Positions 18,323-28,198 of a stretch of DNA of 64,000 nucleotides are shown in pieces. Location of the stretch: contig NZ_CDCG01000018.1 in the NCBI RefSeq assembly GCF_000819845.1, positions 190,126-254,125 on the forward strand, in the 5' to 3' direction. The translations under genes and the position numbers were made by a program. Source of the DNA: Aeromonas enteropelogenes. Its GTDB lineage: Bacteria; Pseudomonadota; Gammaproteobacteria; Enterobacterales; Aeromonadaceae. Every line of letters begins with the position of its first letter. Positions within the stretch are counted from its first letter, which is position 1. Under the pieces are notes generated by a model, which was not told the origin of the DNA, did not search any database, and saw only the letters and a list, made by a program, of their open reading frames with translations.

Positions 18323-19039
18323 ATGACCCATCAGGATGACGCGAGTATCCAGGAGCGGCTCTATAGCCAGCTCAACCGGGTTGCCTCCCTGCGCGAGCAG
18401 ATCCGCACCCACCCGCAAGACAGGGCGGACCGGGACAGGCTGCGCCAGTGGCAGGCTGACCGGCTGGGGCGCACCCATCAGGATCTGCTGCAAAGCGATC
18501 GTTATGGCCCGGCAGCCGAGTTCTTCCTGACCGATCTCTATGGCCCCGGGGATTGTGCCCGCCGGGATGCGGACGTGATGCGGGTGATGCCGACCGCCGA
18601 GCGTTTCTTGCCCGAGTCCGGCCTCAAGGTACTGGCCCAGGCGATCGAGCTTGATGCCCTCTCGGAGGAGCTCGACTATCTGATGGTAGTGGCGCTGCGC
18701 CGCATCGATGGCATCGACCCCATCAGCGCGACCCATTACGCCATCGCCTATCGCGCCGTGGGAGAAAGGGCGCGGCGGGAGCAGCAGATTGCGCTGGTGG
18801 GCGAACTGGGCGCGACCCTGGATCGACTGGCCCGAAAGCCCCTGCTCGGTACCACCCTCAAACTGGTTTCCGGACCTGCCCATCTGGCGGGGCTTGGCGA
18901 GCTCTTCTCCTTCGTCGAGCGCGGCTATCGGGTCTGCCACCAGATGGGGCGGGCCGATGAGTTTCTGGCCACCATTGCCAGCCGCGAGACGGCGATCATG
19001 GACGCCCTGTTTGCCGGGGATACTGACGTGCTGACCTAA
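18323..19039 (+). CDS. conserved protein with FFLxDLYGP motif, function unknown
   Basis: A 238-residue soluble, mostly helical, Arg-rich protein. The block PAAEFFLTDLYGPGDCARRDADVMRVMP, read in parts, resembles a family named after an FFLEELY-type motif; no enzymatic function is known to me. ATG 18323 is taken as start; an upstream ATG (18266) in frame is possible, as the ribosome-binding site is weak. It diverges from the PHA-system gene and converges on prpD. Its place beside granule genes suggests a lipid-storage link, unproven. Confidence 0.7.
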   Translation: MTHQDDASIQERLYSQLNRVASLREQIRTHPQDRADRDRLRQWQADRLGRTHQDLLQSDRYGPAAEFFLTDLYGPGDCARRDADVMRVMPTAERFLPESGLKVLAQAIELDALSEELDYLMVVALRRIDGIDPISATHYAIAYRAVGERARREQQIALVGELGATLDRLARKPLLGTTLKLVSGPAHLAGLGELFSFVERGYRVCHQMGRADEFLATIASRETAIMDALFAGDTDVLT

Positions 19040-19101
19040 ACGGAGGGATTGGCGGGCAGTCAGCGCGTTGCGCCTCTTTTCCGATAACCAGGGTAAGAAA
19101 A

Positions 19102-19122
19102 AGCGGGCCATATGGGCCCGCT
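19102..19122. terminator. bidirectional terminator
   Basis: 8-bp stem AGCGGGCC (19102-19109) / GGCCCGCT (19115-19122), with an A run on the left and a T run at 19135-19140, lies between the convergent FFLxDLY gene and prpD. Confidence 0.75.
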
Positions 19123-19162
19123 GTCGTAGTTGGGTTTTTTAGATGGCCAGTATGGCGGCAGA

Positions 19163-20608
19163 TCAGATCACCAGCAGATCCATGAAGGTGTGGACCGGGG
19201 TGCTGGCCAGCTGTTTGCCATCCTGGCAGAGGGCGAGGATCTCCCCTACCCGCTTGGCCGGGAAACGGGTCGCCAGATTGTGGCGGAATTTCTCCACCAA
19301 CAGCGGGATCCCCTCCTCACGGCGGCGGCGGTGACCGACCGGATACTCCACCTCCACCTTGGCGGTGTGAGTACCATTCTTGAAGAACACCTGGATGGCG
19401 TTGGCAATGGAGCGCTTGTCCGCTTCAAGATATTCGCGGCTATAACGTTTGTCCTCCTGCACCACCATCTTGTCTCTCAACGCATCGATGCGGGGATCGG
19501 CGGCGATATCGTCCTCGTAATCCTCGGCGATGAGGCGACCGAAGATGAGGGGTACCGCCACCATGTACTGCAGGCAGTGATCCCGATCCGCCGGGTTGTT
19601 GAGGGCGCCCACCTTGCTGATGATGCGAATGGCCGACTCATGGGTGGTGAGCTCGATGCGGTCGATCTCATCCAGCCGCCCCTTCACCTCGCCATGGAGC
19701 TTCATGGCGCACTCCACCGCGGTCTGGGCATGGAATTCGGCCGGATAGGAGATCTTGAACAGCACGTTCTCCATCACATAGCTGCCATACCCCTGATGAA
19801 GGGCGAACTGGTTACCCTTGAACAGGACGTCGTAGAACCCCCACTTGGGGGCGCTCAGCACGCCGGGATAACCCATCTCGCCGCTCATGGTGATGAGGGC
19901 CAGGCGCACCGCGCGGGATGTCGCATCCCCCGCCGCCCAGCTCTTGCGCGAACCTGCGTTCGGCGCGTGGCGATAGGTGCGCAGGCTCTGGCCATCGACC
20001 CAGGCCTGGGAGACGGCATCGATCACCTGATCCCGGGTGCCCCCCAGCATGTGGGTCACCACGGCGGTGCTTGCTACCTTGACCAGCACCACGTGATCCA
20101 GGCCCACCCGGTTGAAGGAGTTCTCAAGCGCCAGCACACCTTGAATTTCATGGGCCTTCACCATGGCCACCAGCACATCGGCCATGGTCAGCGGCGCCTT
20201 GCCCTCGGCCACGCGGGTACGGGAGAGCCAGTCGGCGATGGCCAGGATCCCCCCCAGATTGTCAGAGGGGTGTCCCCACTCGGCAGCGAGCCAGGTGTCG
20301 TTGTAGTCGAGCCAGCGAATGATGGCGCCGATATCCCAGGCCGCCTTGACCGGATCGAGGCAGAACTGGGTGCCGGGCACCCGGGCACCAAAGGGGACGA
20401 CAGTACCGGGCACTATGGGGCCCAGGTGCTTGGTACACTCGGGAAAGCGCAGGGCCAGCAAGCCACAGCCCAGGGTATCCATCAGGCAGTGGCGGGCGGT
20501 GTCGAGGGCCGCTTGGCTGGTAATGGGGTGGCTGCAGACGTAATCGGCAATATCGACCAGTACCTGGTCAGGATCGGGTCTGTGGTTGACGTCGACGTTG
20601 GCGGACAT
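19163..20608 (-). CDS. prpD: 2-methylcitrate dehydratase PrpD
   Basis: The 481-residue MmgE/PrpD-family protein dehydrates 2-methylcitrate to 2-methyl-cis-aconitate in the methylcitrate cycle, which oxidises propionyl-CoA. It aligns along its length with E. coli PrpD (483 aa), for example [31 protein letters not shown] and [18 protein letters not shown] 20608 is chosen (MSANVDV) with AAGGA upstream; it starts 10 bp after prpC. Use of PrpD instead of AcnD/PrpF follows the enterobacterial layout. No prpE or prpR is adjacent. Confidence 0.96.
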   Translation of the reverse strand: MSANVDVNHRPDPDQVLVDIADYVCSHPITSQAALDTARHCLMDTLGCGLLALRFPECTKHLGPIVPGTVVPFGARVPGTQFCLDPVKAAWDIGAIIRWLDYNDTWLAAEWGHPSDNLGGILAIADWLSRTRVAEGKAPLTMADVLVAMVKAHEIQGVLALENSFNRVGLDHVVLVKVASTAVVTHMLGGTRDQVIDAVSQAWVDGQSLRTYRHAPNAGSRKSWAAGDATSRAVRLALITMSGEMGYPGVLSAPKWGFYDVLFKGNQFALHQGYGSYVMENVLFKISYPAEFHAQTAVECAMKLHGEVKGRLDEIDRIELTTHESAIRIISKVGALNNPADRDHCLQYMVAVPLIFGRLIAEDYEDDIAADPRIDALRDKMVVQEDKRYSREYLEADKRSIANAIQVFFKNGTHTAKVEVEYPVGHRRRREEGIPLLVEKFRHNLATRFPAKRVGEILALCQDGKQLASTPVHTFMDLLVI

Positions 20609-20618
20609 CGTGATTTCC

Positions 20619-21746
20619 TTATCGTTGTTGTAGAGAGACAAAATGACGGGGGGCCGGGCCGACGTAATCGGCGCTCGGGCGGATGATCCGGTTGTGCTCG
20701 CGCTGCTCCATCACGTGGGCGCACCAGCCGGTGACCCGCGAACAGACGAAGATGGGGGTGAACAGCTTGGTCGGGATCCCCATGTAGTGATAGGCGCTGG
20801 CATGGAAGAAGTCGGCATTGGGGAAGAGCTCTTTTTCTTCCCACATCACCTTCTCCGCCTCGCAGGAGACGCGGTAGAGACGATCATCACCGACGGCTTG
20901 GGCCAGTTGCTCCGCCCACCCCTTGATAATGACGTTGCGCGGATCCGAGGTGCGATAGACCGCATGGCCAAAGCCCATGATCTTCTCCTTGGCTGCAAGT
21001 TTAGCCAGCAGCTCGCGTCTGGCCTGGGCCTCGTCCTGCCAATCCTCGATCATCGCCATGGCCGCCTCGTTGGCGCCACCGTGCAGGGGCCCACGCAGGG
21101 TGCCGATGGCGGCGGTGATGCAGGAGAAAATGTCGGAGAGGGTCGAGGCGCAGACCCGGGCCGCGAAAGTAGAAGCGTTGAATTCGTGCTCGGCATAGAG
21201 GATGAGGGAGACGTGCATGACGCGCCGCTCCAGCTCGCTCGGGGCTTTCTGGTGCAACAGCGCCAGGAAGTGGCCGCCGATGCACTCCTCGTCGGTATCC
21301 AGTGGGATGCGCATGCCTTCGTGGCTGAACTTGTACCAGTAGATGAGAATGCCCGGGAAGGCCGCCAGCAGGCGATCGGCCACCTCGTGTTCACGTTCGA
21401 AGCCATCTTCCGGCTCCAGATCTCCCAGCATGGAGCAACCGGTGCGCAGCACGTCCATGGGATGGGCATCGGCGGGAATGCGCTCGAGCACCTCCAGCAG
21501 CGCGGCTGGCAGGGCGCGCAGGCGACGCAGTTCGCGTTTGTACTCCTGCAGTTGCTGCTTGCTCGGCAGTTCGCCCTTGAGCAGCAGGTAGGCGACCTCC
21601 TCGAACTGGGCGTTGTCGGCCAGCTCCTTGATGTCGTAACCGCGATAGGTGAGCCCGGTGCCGCTCTTGCCCACGGTGCAGATGCTGGTCTCCCCCGCAC
21701 TCTGTCCGCGCAGGCCGGCGCCACCCAACGGTTTTTGCTGTCCCAT
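20619..21746 (-). CDS. prpC: 2-methylcitrate synthase PrpC
   Basis: The 375-residue citrate-synthase family enzyme condenses propionyl-CoA with oxaloacetate. Conserved active-site blocks are visible: [11 protein letters not shown] and [13 protein letters not shown] (catalytic histidines) and [16 protein letters not shown] (catalytic Asp region). Length equals typical PrpC and is shorter than the citrate synthase GltA. ATG 21746 has GGAGG in front. It is the middle gene of prpBCD, 12 bp after prpB and 10 bp before prpD. Confidence 0.95.
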   Translation of the reverse strand: MGQQKPLGGAGLRGQSAGETSICTVGKSGTGLTYRGYDIKELADNAQFEEVAYLLLKGELPSKQQLQEYKRELRRLRALPAALLEVLERIPADAHPMDVLRTGCSMLGDLEPEDGFEREHEVADRLLAAFPGILIYWYKFSHEGMRIPLDTDEECIGGHFLALLHQKAPSELERRVMHVSLILYAEHEFNASTFAARVCASTLSDIFSCITAAIGTLRGPLHGGANEAAMAMIEDWQDEAQARRELLAKLAAKEKIMGFGHAVYRTSDPRNVIIKGWAEQLAQAVGDDRLYRVSCEAEKVMWEEKELFPNADFFHASAYHYMGIPTKLFTPIFVCSRVTGWCAHVMEQREHNRIIRPSADYVGPAPRHFVSLQQR

Positions 21747-21758
21747 TGCCTCTTCCTC

Positions 21759-22646
21759 CTAGTCCCTGGATGTGAACAGACGATCCAGTGTCTGTTCGTA
21801 GTGGTGATAACCGAGGAAGTCGTAGAGTGACTCCCGGGTCTGCATGGTCTCCACGACGGCGCGTTGGTGGCCATCCTGGCGAATGTGTTGATAGACGTTG
21901 AGAGCCGCCTGATTGGCGGCGCGATTGGCACTCAAGGGGTAGAGCACCATGTCGACCCCGTGGGCGGCGAGCTGCGTTTTATCAAACAGCTCGGTTTTGC
22001 CGAACTCGGTCATGTTGGCGAGGATCGGTACCCCGGCCGCCTGCTTGAAGAGATCGTACTGGTCAAGCTCGGTCACCGCCTCGGCGAAGATCATGTCGGC
22101 CCCGGCGGCCACGTAGGCGGCGGCGCGCTCCAGCGCCGAGCCAATCCCCTCCACCGCCAGTGCATCGGTGCGCGCCATGATGACGAAGTGTTGATCCTCT
22201 CGGGCATCCACCGCCGCCTTGATGCGATCGCACATCTCCTCCAGAGAAACCACCGCCTTGTTGGGTCTGTGACCACAGCGCTTCTGGGCGACCTGATCTT
22301 CCATGTGGACGGCAGCCACCCCTGCCCGCTCGAAGGCCCGCACCGTGCGGGCGATGTTGAAGGCGCCGCCCCAGCCGGTGTCGATGTCCACCAGCAGTGG
22401 AACACGGGTCGCCGCCGTGATCCTTTCAGCATCGGTCAAGACGTCGTTCAGGCTGGTCATGCCAAGATCCGGCAGGCCGTAGGAGGCATTGGCCACCCCG
22501 GCACCGGAGAGATAAAGGGCCTGAAAACCGCTACGCTCGGCCATCAGCGCCATGTAGGCATTGATGGTTCCGACGATCTGCAGGGGGCGTTCATTGGCGA
22601 GGGCGGTGCGAAAACGCAGGCCCGCCGAGGGGGGCAAACTGGACAT
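21759..22646 (-). CDS. prpB: 2-methylisocitrate lyase PrpB
   Basis: The 295-residue isocitrate-lyase superfamily enzyme cleaves 2-methylisocitrate to pyruvate and succinate. The signature [13 protein letters not shown] contains the catalytic Cys, and VDIDTGWG and [11 protein letters not shown] are the usual metal and substrate blocks. ATG 22646 (MSSLPPSAG) is preferred over the overlapping ATG 22649, because AAGGAG then lies 5 nt upstream. The frame remains open to 23444 as a non-coding extension through letA. First gene of prpBCD; an operator-like palindrome lies 44 bp upstream. Confidence 0.95.
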   Translation of the reverse strand: MSSLPPSAGLRFRTALANERPLQIVGTINAYMALMAERSGFQALYLSGAGVANASYGLPDLGMTSLNDVLTDAERITAATRVPLLVDIDTGWGGAFNIARTVRAFERAGVAAVHMEDQVAQKRCGHRPNKAVVSLEEMCDRIKAAVDAREDQHFVIMARTDALAVEGIGSALERAAAYVAAGADMIFAEAVTELDQYDLFKQAAGVPILANMTEFGKTELFDKTQLAAHGVDMVLYPLSANRAANQAALNVYQHIRQDGHQRAVVETMQTRESLYDFLGYHHYEQTLDRLFTSRD

Positions 22647-22689
22647 CATGACTCCTTTCATCTGTCTGGTTAACTCATCTAATATCACG

Positions 22690-22705
22690 TTTACGTTAAC
22701 GTCAA
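22690..22705. promoter_or_regulatory. operator-like palindrome upstream of prpB
   Basis: TTTACGTTAACGTCAA (22690-22705) has a perfect palindromic core ACGTTAACGT. It lies 44 bp before prpB and about 90 bp before letA. The shape recalls MerR-type LiuR sites of branched-chain amino acid catabolism, which also yields propionyl-CoA, but this match is from memory. Confidence 0.45.
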
Positions 22706-22793
22706 TCATACTTTCGTGGCAGACCCGCGCCAGGCAAGACAGATGACGGCTTTTAAGGTAAATTTCACCAATTCCTTCAACAGGTTGAATCGT

Positions 22794-23420
22794 ATGATGG
22801 AGCCCGGTTCCGTGATCGTTTGCCCGGCGTGTGACTTGCTCATTCAGCGCAAGGCATTGCCGCTGCGTCGCCATGCCCACTGCCCGCGCTGTCACCAGCA
22901 TCTCTACGGCCGTTACGCCTTTCGCCCCTCGCAACTGATGGCGCTCACCATCACGGGGTTCATGCTGCTTCCCTCCGCTTTTTTTGAACCCCTGCTCTAC
23001 CTGCGCCTCGCCGGCGTCAATTCGGACGCCAACCTGCTGCGGGGGATCATGGTGTTGTTTGAAGAAGGAGAGCTCTGGGTTGCCAGTCTGGTGCTCTGGT
23101 GCGCCGTGCTGGCGCCGGTGGGGTTGCTTGGGGGGATCTTTGCTCTCGCCTCCGGGCTCGCCAAGCGCTGGCATCTCCTGGCGCCAACCTTGAAGGCAGT
23201 GGAGGTGTTTCGTCACTGGGCCATGCTGGAGGTCTACATCGTCAGCCTCCTGGTGGCCCTGTTCAAACTGGTCGATATCGCCGATGTGCGCCTCGGCGGC
23301 GGTTTGCTGAGCCTTGGCATTTTGATGCTGCTCAACATGACCCTGCTTATCCTGTTTGATCCCGCCCCCTACTGGGAACGTATTCCTCTCAAGGAGCCGC
23401 AACGTGACCAGCGCCCGTGA
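22794..23420 (+). CDS. LetA/PqiA-type membrane protein, first half
   Basis: The 208-residue protein has an N-terminal zinc-ribbon-like motif (CPACD...CPRC) and about four membrane segments, matching the N-terminal half of E. coli LetA (YebS, 427 aa), for example [25 protein letters not shown], read in parts. LetA is the inner-membrane partner of LetB in lipid transport. Here LetA is split: this gene ends 17 bp after the start of the second half. ATG 22794 is chosen; 22797 or 22743 are alternatives. The two-gene form also occurs in some related genera as far as I recall. Confidence 0.85.
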   Translation: MMEPGSVIVCPACDLLIQRKALPLRRHAHCPRCHQHLYGRYAFRPSQLMALTITGFMLLPSAFFEPLLYLRLAGVNSDANLLRGIMVLFEEGELWVASLVLWCAVLAPVGLLGGIFALASGLAKRWHLLAPTLKAVEVFRHWAMLEVYIVSLLVALFKLVDIADVRLGGGLLSLGILMLLNMTLLILFDPAPYWERIPLKEPQRDQRP

Positions 23421-24006
23421 ACTGGGACTGTGCCGCTGCCACACCTGCGGCCTGCTGGTGCGCTATCAGGTCGGTAGCGTTTGCCCACGTTGCGCCAGCA
23501 AATTGCAGGTGCGGATCCCCCGTTCCCTGGCCTGGTCATGGGGCTTTCTGGCGCTCGCCACCTTCATGTTGTTGCCTGCCAATCTCTTGCCCATCACCCA
23601 TTTTTACAACAAGGGGTTGCTGCAGTCTGACACCATCTTCAGCGGCATCATGGCCCTCTATCGCAGCAAGATGGGGGGTATTGCCACCATAGTGCTGACC
23701 GCCAGTATCCTGGTACCGGTGGGCAAGATCCTGGGGCTGGGCTGGATTTGCTGGCAGTTGCAACGCAGCAAGCCGGTGCGTCGCAAGCGTCAGCTGTTGA
23801 TGTACCGGGTGATCGATTTCATCGGCCGCTGGTCGATGCTGGATCTGTTCGTCATCTCCCTGATGGTCGCTCTGGTGGATCGCGGCGTCATGCTTAGTGT
23901 ACGGGCCGGCCCCGGTGCCACGGCCTTTGCCGGAGTGGTGGTGCTGACCATGATGTCGGCCCGTATGCTCGATACCCGCCTGCTGTGGGACAAAGCGGCC
24001 CGTTGA
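23404..24006 (+). CDS. LetA/PqiA-type membrane protein, second half
   Basis: The 200-residue product begins at GTG 23404 with AAGGAG upstream, overlapping the previous gene by 17 bp in another frame. It has its own zinc ribbon (CRCHTCG...CPRCASK) and four membrane segments including [10 protein letters not shown] and [20 protein letters not shown], which match the C-terminal half of E. coli LetA. The split is clean: both parts have good ribosome-binding sites and zinc ribbons, so this looks like two working subunits and not a frameshift. letB follows after 55 bp. Confidence 0.87.
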   Translation: MTSARELGLCRCHTCGLLVRYQVGSVCPRCASKLQVRIPRSLAWSWGFLALATFMLLPANLLPITHFYNKGLLQSDTIFSGIMALYRSKMGGIATIVLTASILVPVGKILGLGWICWQLQRSKPVRRKRQLLMYRVIDFIGRWSMLDLFVISLMVALVDRGVMLSVRAGPGATAFAGVVVLTMMSARMLDTRLLWDKAAR

Positions 24007-24061
24007 ATCATTCTCTGTGTTTAGTCGATACGCTGTCGAAGGCAGCCAATAAGGAGTCACT

Positions 24062-26614
24062 ATGATCGGGGCTGAACCCGTCATTGAAAAACGTCGCTGG
24101 TTATCGCCGGTCTGGTTGTTGCCCCTCATTGCCCTGCTGCTGGCGGGCGGCTTTCTCTATCAGCAGATAGCGAGCCGGGGCCAGCTTATCCAAATCAACT
24201 TTGCCCAGGGCAACGGCATCCTGCCCGGCAAGACCCAGATCCGCTATCAGGGGGTTGCCGTCGGCGTGGTGCAGGAGCTGGAGCTGGCCGAAGATGGTCG
24301 CAAGATTGCAGTCATGGCCAAGATAGAGAGCAGCGCCCGCTCGCTAATCCGCAAGGGCTCCGATTTCTGGCTGGTGAGCCCGAAGGCGTCCCTTACCGAG
24401 ATCTCGGGCCTCGATACTCTGGTCTCCGGCAACTACATCAACTTGCAACCGGGGCGCGAGAGCAACCCGTTTGAAGATACCTTCGATGCTCTGGAAGGCC
24501 CTCCCCCGGGGTATCAGGCGCAGGGACGTATGCTGCACCTGACCGCGGATTCGCTGGGCTCGGTAGGAATTGGCTCCAAGCTCTATTTTCGTGGTATCGA
24601 GGTGGGCAGCGTCATCAACACCCGCCTCGGCCAAGACAACCAGAATGTGTTGCTGGATCTGGTGATCGAGCCCCGTTTTGAGCACCTCATCAAGGCCGAT
24701 ACCCGCTTTTGGAACATCAGCGGCATCAAGGGCTCCTTCAGCCTGGCCGGCGTCAACGTCGAGGCTGGCAGCCTGACTTCCATCCTGAGCGGCGGTATCG
24801 CTTTTGATTCACCAAAAACCTCACCTGAGGCTGAAGCGGGACAAATCTTCACCCTCTTCAAGGGACTGAATGAAGCAGCCCGGGGGACACGCATCGCCAT
24901 CAATGCGGGGGACCTGCCAGTCAAGGAGGGGATGCCCATTCTCTTCGAAGGGATCGAGATTGGCCGCATCGACCCGATTATCCTGACCGACAAGGGGCGG
25001 GACGTGACGGCGCTGATCAACCCGGAGCAGGCCTGGCGGATCACCGACAAGAGCCAGTTGGTCTGGGAGAGTGCAGCGCTCTCCCCCACCGGGGTCAAGC
25101 ATGCGGATCGCCTGCTGGCTGGCCCGGCGATTCGTCTGGACTATGTAGCGGGCAACCAGGTCGAGCAGATGACGCTCACCGACCGAGCCCCCCAGACGGG
25201 GACCCGCATCAGCCTGCAGGCCGAGGATCTGGCCGGGCTCAATCAGGATGCGCCTATCTGGTACAAGGGATTGCAGGTGGGCCGCATCAACCAGCTCATC
25301 CTCGACAAGCAAGGCAATGCCAGCGTCGAGCTGATGATCCAGCCCGAGCACCAGCACCTGCTGGCTCGCGCCCGCTTCTACCGGGCGGCGCCGTTGCAGA
25401 TCGCTGCTGACTTGAGTGGCATCAAGGTCGAAACCAGTCCGGCCAGTGCCTGGCTCAGCGGCGGCATCAAGCTGGTGCAGGCTGCCAGTGGCGAGCGGAT
25501 CAACCGCCTCTATCCCAGCCGGGAGCTGGCACTGCTCGGCAGCCAGGATGCCAAGCCGCAGCGCTGGTTGCTCAAGGCCGCCCAGGCAGATGGCATCGGC
25601 ATCGGCACGCCCGTGCACTATCTGGGGCTGGCAGCAGGCAAGGTCACACAGTTGCGGGCCATCAACGAAGGAGTCGAAATAGCGCTCGAGATCGACGGTG
25701 TCTATGCGCCCCTGCTGGCGAAGCAGCCGCAATTTTGGAAAAAGGCAGCGGTCGATGCCAGGGTCGGGGTCGATGGCGTCAAGGTGAAGGTCGGTAATCT
25801 CGCGACCCTGCTGCGCGGTGCCATCGAGTTCGATCTGCTGGGCACAGGTCGCAGCAGTCATCAGTTGTTTGACAGCAAGGAGCAGGCCACCGCGAGGGTG
25901 CGGCCACTCACCCTGGTTGCCGAGAGCAATCCTGGCCTTGGGGTGGGCAGCCCGATCCGCTATCGCGGTGTCGAGATCGGCAAGATTGAACAGATCGAAC
26001 TGGAACCTGCGCTGGGTCAGGTGATCTTCAAGGCGCAACTGGATGGTCAGTATGCCGAACGCTTCCTGCAATCCGGGGCTCGTTTCACTCTGGTACAGGC
26101 CAAGCTGGGTCTGGGCGGGGTGAATCATCTCGATACCCTGATCAAGGGCGCCTTCGTGGAGGCCTTGCCCGGCAAAGGGGCAGGTAAAGAACGTTTCCCG
26201 CTGAGTCAGACTGATCCCGTGGGGCTGGCCTTGACCCTCAAAAGCCCGTCAGTCAATGGCTTGAGCGTCGGCAGTCCCCTGCTGTTTCGCAAGATGGTGG
26301 TCGGTAGCGTGACCAGGGTCGCTCTGGCCCGTGATGGCAGCGAGGTGCTGATCGATGTGAACGTCAACAAGGAGTATGCCCATTTGGTACGAGCCCACTC
26401 CCGCTTCTGGAACGTCTCCGGCGTCAAGGCTGACATCGGTCTGACCGGCGGCACCATAGAGGTGGAAACGGTGCAGAGCCTGCTGGCCGGTGGTATTGCC
26501 TTCAACACCCCGGAGCGGGACATGGGGCCGACCGTCAAGGCAGGCCACCGCTATCCGCTCTATGCCAAGGCGGAAAAAGAGTGGCTGGAGTGGAGCCCCA
26601 GGATCCAACCCTGA
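24062..26614 (+). CDS. letB: LetB, seven-MCE-domain envelope lipid transport protein
   Basis: The 850-residue protein has one N-terminal membrane helix (LSPVWLLPLIALLLAGGFLY) and a long periplasmic part. Seven MCE repeats are visible by the recurring G-x-x-V/I-x-Y/F-x-G-x-x-V/I-G pattern (RYQGVAVG, YFRGIEVG, LFEGIEIG, WYKGLQVG, HYLGLAAG, RYRGVEIG, LFRKMVVG). Seven repeats and near-identical length identify LetB (YebT, 877 aa) and not PqiB, which has three. LetB hexamers form a lipid tunnel between inner and outer membranes. AAGGAG precedes ATG 24062. A terminator follows. Confidence 0.93.
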   Translation: MIGAEPVIEKRRWLSPVWLLPLIALLLAGGFLYQQIASRGQLIQINFAQGNGILPGKTQIRYQGVAVGVVQELELAEDGRKIAVMAKIESSARSLIRKGSDFWLVSPKASLTEISGLDTLVSGNYINLQPGRESNPFEDTFDALEGPPPGYQAQGRMLHLTADSLGSVGIGSKLYFRGIEVGSVINTRLGQDNQNVLLDLVIEPRFEHLIKADTRFWNISGIKGSFSLAGVNVEAGSLTSILSGGIAFDSPKTSPEAEAGQIFTLFKGLNEAARGTRIAINAGDLPVKEGMPILFEGIEIGRIDPIILTDKGRDVTALINPEQAWRITDKSQLVWESAALSPTGVKHADRLLAGPAIRLDYVAGNQVEQMTLTDRAPQTGTRISLQAEDLAGLNQDAPIWYKGLQVGRINQLILDKQGNASVELMIQPEHQHLLARARFYRAAPLQIAADLSGIKVETSPASAWLSGGIKLVQAASGERINRLYPSRELALLGSQDAKPQRWLLKAAQADGIGIGTPVHYLGLAAGKVTQLRAINEGVEIALEIDGVYAPLLAKQPQFWKKAAVDARVGVDGVKVKVGNLATLLRGAIEFDLLGTGRSSHQLFDSKEQATARVRPLTLVAESNPGLGVGSPIRYRGVEIGKIEQIELEPALGQVIFKAQLDGQYAERFLQSGARFTLVQAKLGLGGVNHLDTLIKGAFVEALPGKGAGKERFPLSQTDPVGLALTLKSPSVNGLSVGSPLLFRKMVVGSVTRVALARDGSEVLIDVNVNKEYAHLVRAHSRFWNVSGVKADIGLTGGTIEVETVQSLLAGGIAFNTPERDMGPTVKAGHRYPLYAKAEKEWLEWSPRIQP

Positions 26615-26646
26615 GCGCCTCCTCTTTTTAACCACAAACCTTGACC

Positions 26647-26680
26647 ACAAGCCCGGCTCTGCGCCGGGCTTGTTATTTTT
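26647..26680 (+). terminator. rho-independent terminator of letAB
   Basis: Perfect 11-bp stem ACAAGCCCGGC (26647-26657) / GCCGGGCTTGT (26663-26673), followed by TATTTTT. It separates letB from rsmF, which therefore needs its own promoter (TAAAAT at about 26718 is a candidate -10). Confidence 0.9.
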
Positions 26681-26756
26681 CCCGGCACCAGCGTTCAGGA
26701 TTTCACTGGGCATGTGGTAAAATGCGCCCCTTTTTCAGGTCTGACGAGACGGCGCC

Positions 26757-28187
26757 GTGCACGACAATACCTACCTTCCCGATCATTTTTTATGTCATAT
26801 CGCGGCCATCATGCCGGCTCACCTCGCCATGGAGGAGTTCGTAGCCAGCTGTCGGCGGCCGCTACGGCGCAGTATCCGGGTCAATACCCTGAAGATCTCC
26901 GTGTCTGACTTTGTGGCCAAAATGGCCCCCCTTGGCTGGCAACTCGATGCCGTGCCCTGGTGTGACACCGGTTTCTGGCTGACCCGGGCCGATGAAACCG
27001 TCCCTCTTGGCAACACGGCGGAACATCTGAGCGGTCTCTTCTATATCCAGGAGGCGAGCTCCATGTTGCCGGTGACGGCGCTTTTTGCCAGCGACAAGAT
27101 CAAAACCGACGGCATGTTGCTCGATGCTGCCGCCGCCCCCGGCTCCAAGACCACCCAGATCGCCGCGCTGATGAACAACCAGGGGATGCTGGTTGCCAAT
27201 GAGTACTCCAGCAGTCGACTCAAAGTATTGAGTGCCAATATCCAGCGCTGCGGCGTCACCAATGTGGGCATGACCCATTTCGATGCCAAGGTATTTGGCC
27301 AATGGTTGCCGGAGACCTTCGACGCCATTTTGCTCGATGCCCCCTGCTCCGGCGAAGGGACGGTGCGCAAAGACGAGGATGCCCTGCGCAACTGGAGCCT
27401 GGAGAGCATCGAGGAGATCGCGGCGGTGCAAGCCGGCTTGCTGGAGAGCGCCTTCCATGCCCTCAAGCCCGGCGGTGTGCTGGTTTACTCCACCTGCACA
27501 TTGAGCCAACAGGAGAACCAGGCCATCTGCCAATCCCTGCTGGACAAGTTTGGCGATGCCTTGAGCTTTGACTCGCTGGCTAGCCTCTTCCCCGGGGCCG
27601 AGCAGGCATGCACAGCGGAAGGATACCTGCACGTTTGGCCCCAAATCTTCGACAGTGAAGGTTTTTTCGTCGCCAGATTGCGCAAGCACCACTCAGTGCC
27701 CAACACCATGTTCAAGCCGGGCAAACTCGGCAAATTCCCCTTCTCGCCGCTGCCGGCCAAGGAGGCAGATCCCATGGCGCGCGACATCGCAGCCACGTTT
27801 GGGGTGGCGCTGCAGGGACAGTTATTTGGCCGCAATGACGAGATATGGTGCTTCCCCGCGCTGTTCGAACAGGTTCAGGGCAAGCTGCGCTTCGATCGCA
27901 TTGGCTTCAAATTGGCAGAGACCTTCAAAAAAGGCTATCGCCTCACTCACGAGTGGGCCCTGGCCCATGGTGACCTGGCAACCCGGGGATTTGTCGAGCT
28001 CGACAGTACAAATGCACGGGAGTTCATGATGGGACGGGATGTCTGGCCCGAGCAGGAGGCTGGCGCCGGCGAGGTGATCGTACGTTACCAGGGACATACC
28101 CTGGGGATGGGGAAATGGGTCGGCAGCCGGGTCAAGAATGCCCTGCCCCGCGAGCTGGTGCGAGATACCAATCTGTTTGCCGAATGA
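26757..28187 (+). CDS. rsmF: 16S rRNA m5C1407 methyltransferase RsmF
   Basis: The 476-residue protein matches E. coli RsmF (YebU). It has the NOL1/NOP2/Sun SAM-methyltransferase core with RPLRRSIRVNTLKIS, DAAAAPGSKTTQ (SAM loop), DAPCSGEGTVRKD and the catalytic Cys in YSTCTLSQQEN, followed by a PUA-like C-terminal region. It methylates C1407 of 16S rRNA on the 30S subunit. It starts at GTG 26757; the ribosome-binding site is weak. The letA-letB-rsmF order equals yebS-yebT-yebU in E. coli. Confidence 0.94.
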   Translation: MHDNTYLPDHFLCHIAAIMPAHLAMEEFVASCRRPLRRSIRVNTLKISVSDFVAKMAPLGWQLDAVPWCDTGFWLTRADETVPLGNTAEHLSGLFYIQEASSMLPVTALFASDKIKTDGMLLDAAAAPGSKTTQIAALMNNQGMLVANEYSSSRLKVLSANIQRCGVTNVGMTHFDAKVFGQWLPETFDAILLDAPCSGEGTVRKDEDALRNWSLESIEEIAAVQAGLLESAFHALKPGGVLVYSTCTLSQQENQAICQSLLDKFGDALSFDSLASLFPGAEQACTAEGYLHVWPQIFDSEGFFVARLRKHHSVPNTMFKPGKLGKFPFSPLPAKEADPMARDIAATFGVALQGQLFGRNDEIWCFPALFEQVQGKLRFDRIGFKLAETFKKGYRLTHEWALAHGDLATRGFVELDSTNAREFMMGRDVWPEQEAGAGEVIVRYQGHTLGMGKWVGSRVKNALPRELVRDTNLFAE

Positions 28188-28198
28188 CCACAGGTTAG

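Noticed and set aside
19130-20686. 518-codon plus-strand frame opposite prpD
   Set aside because: Antisense shadow of a well-supported PrpD.
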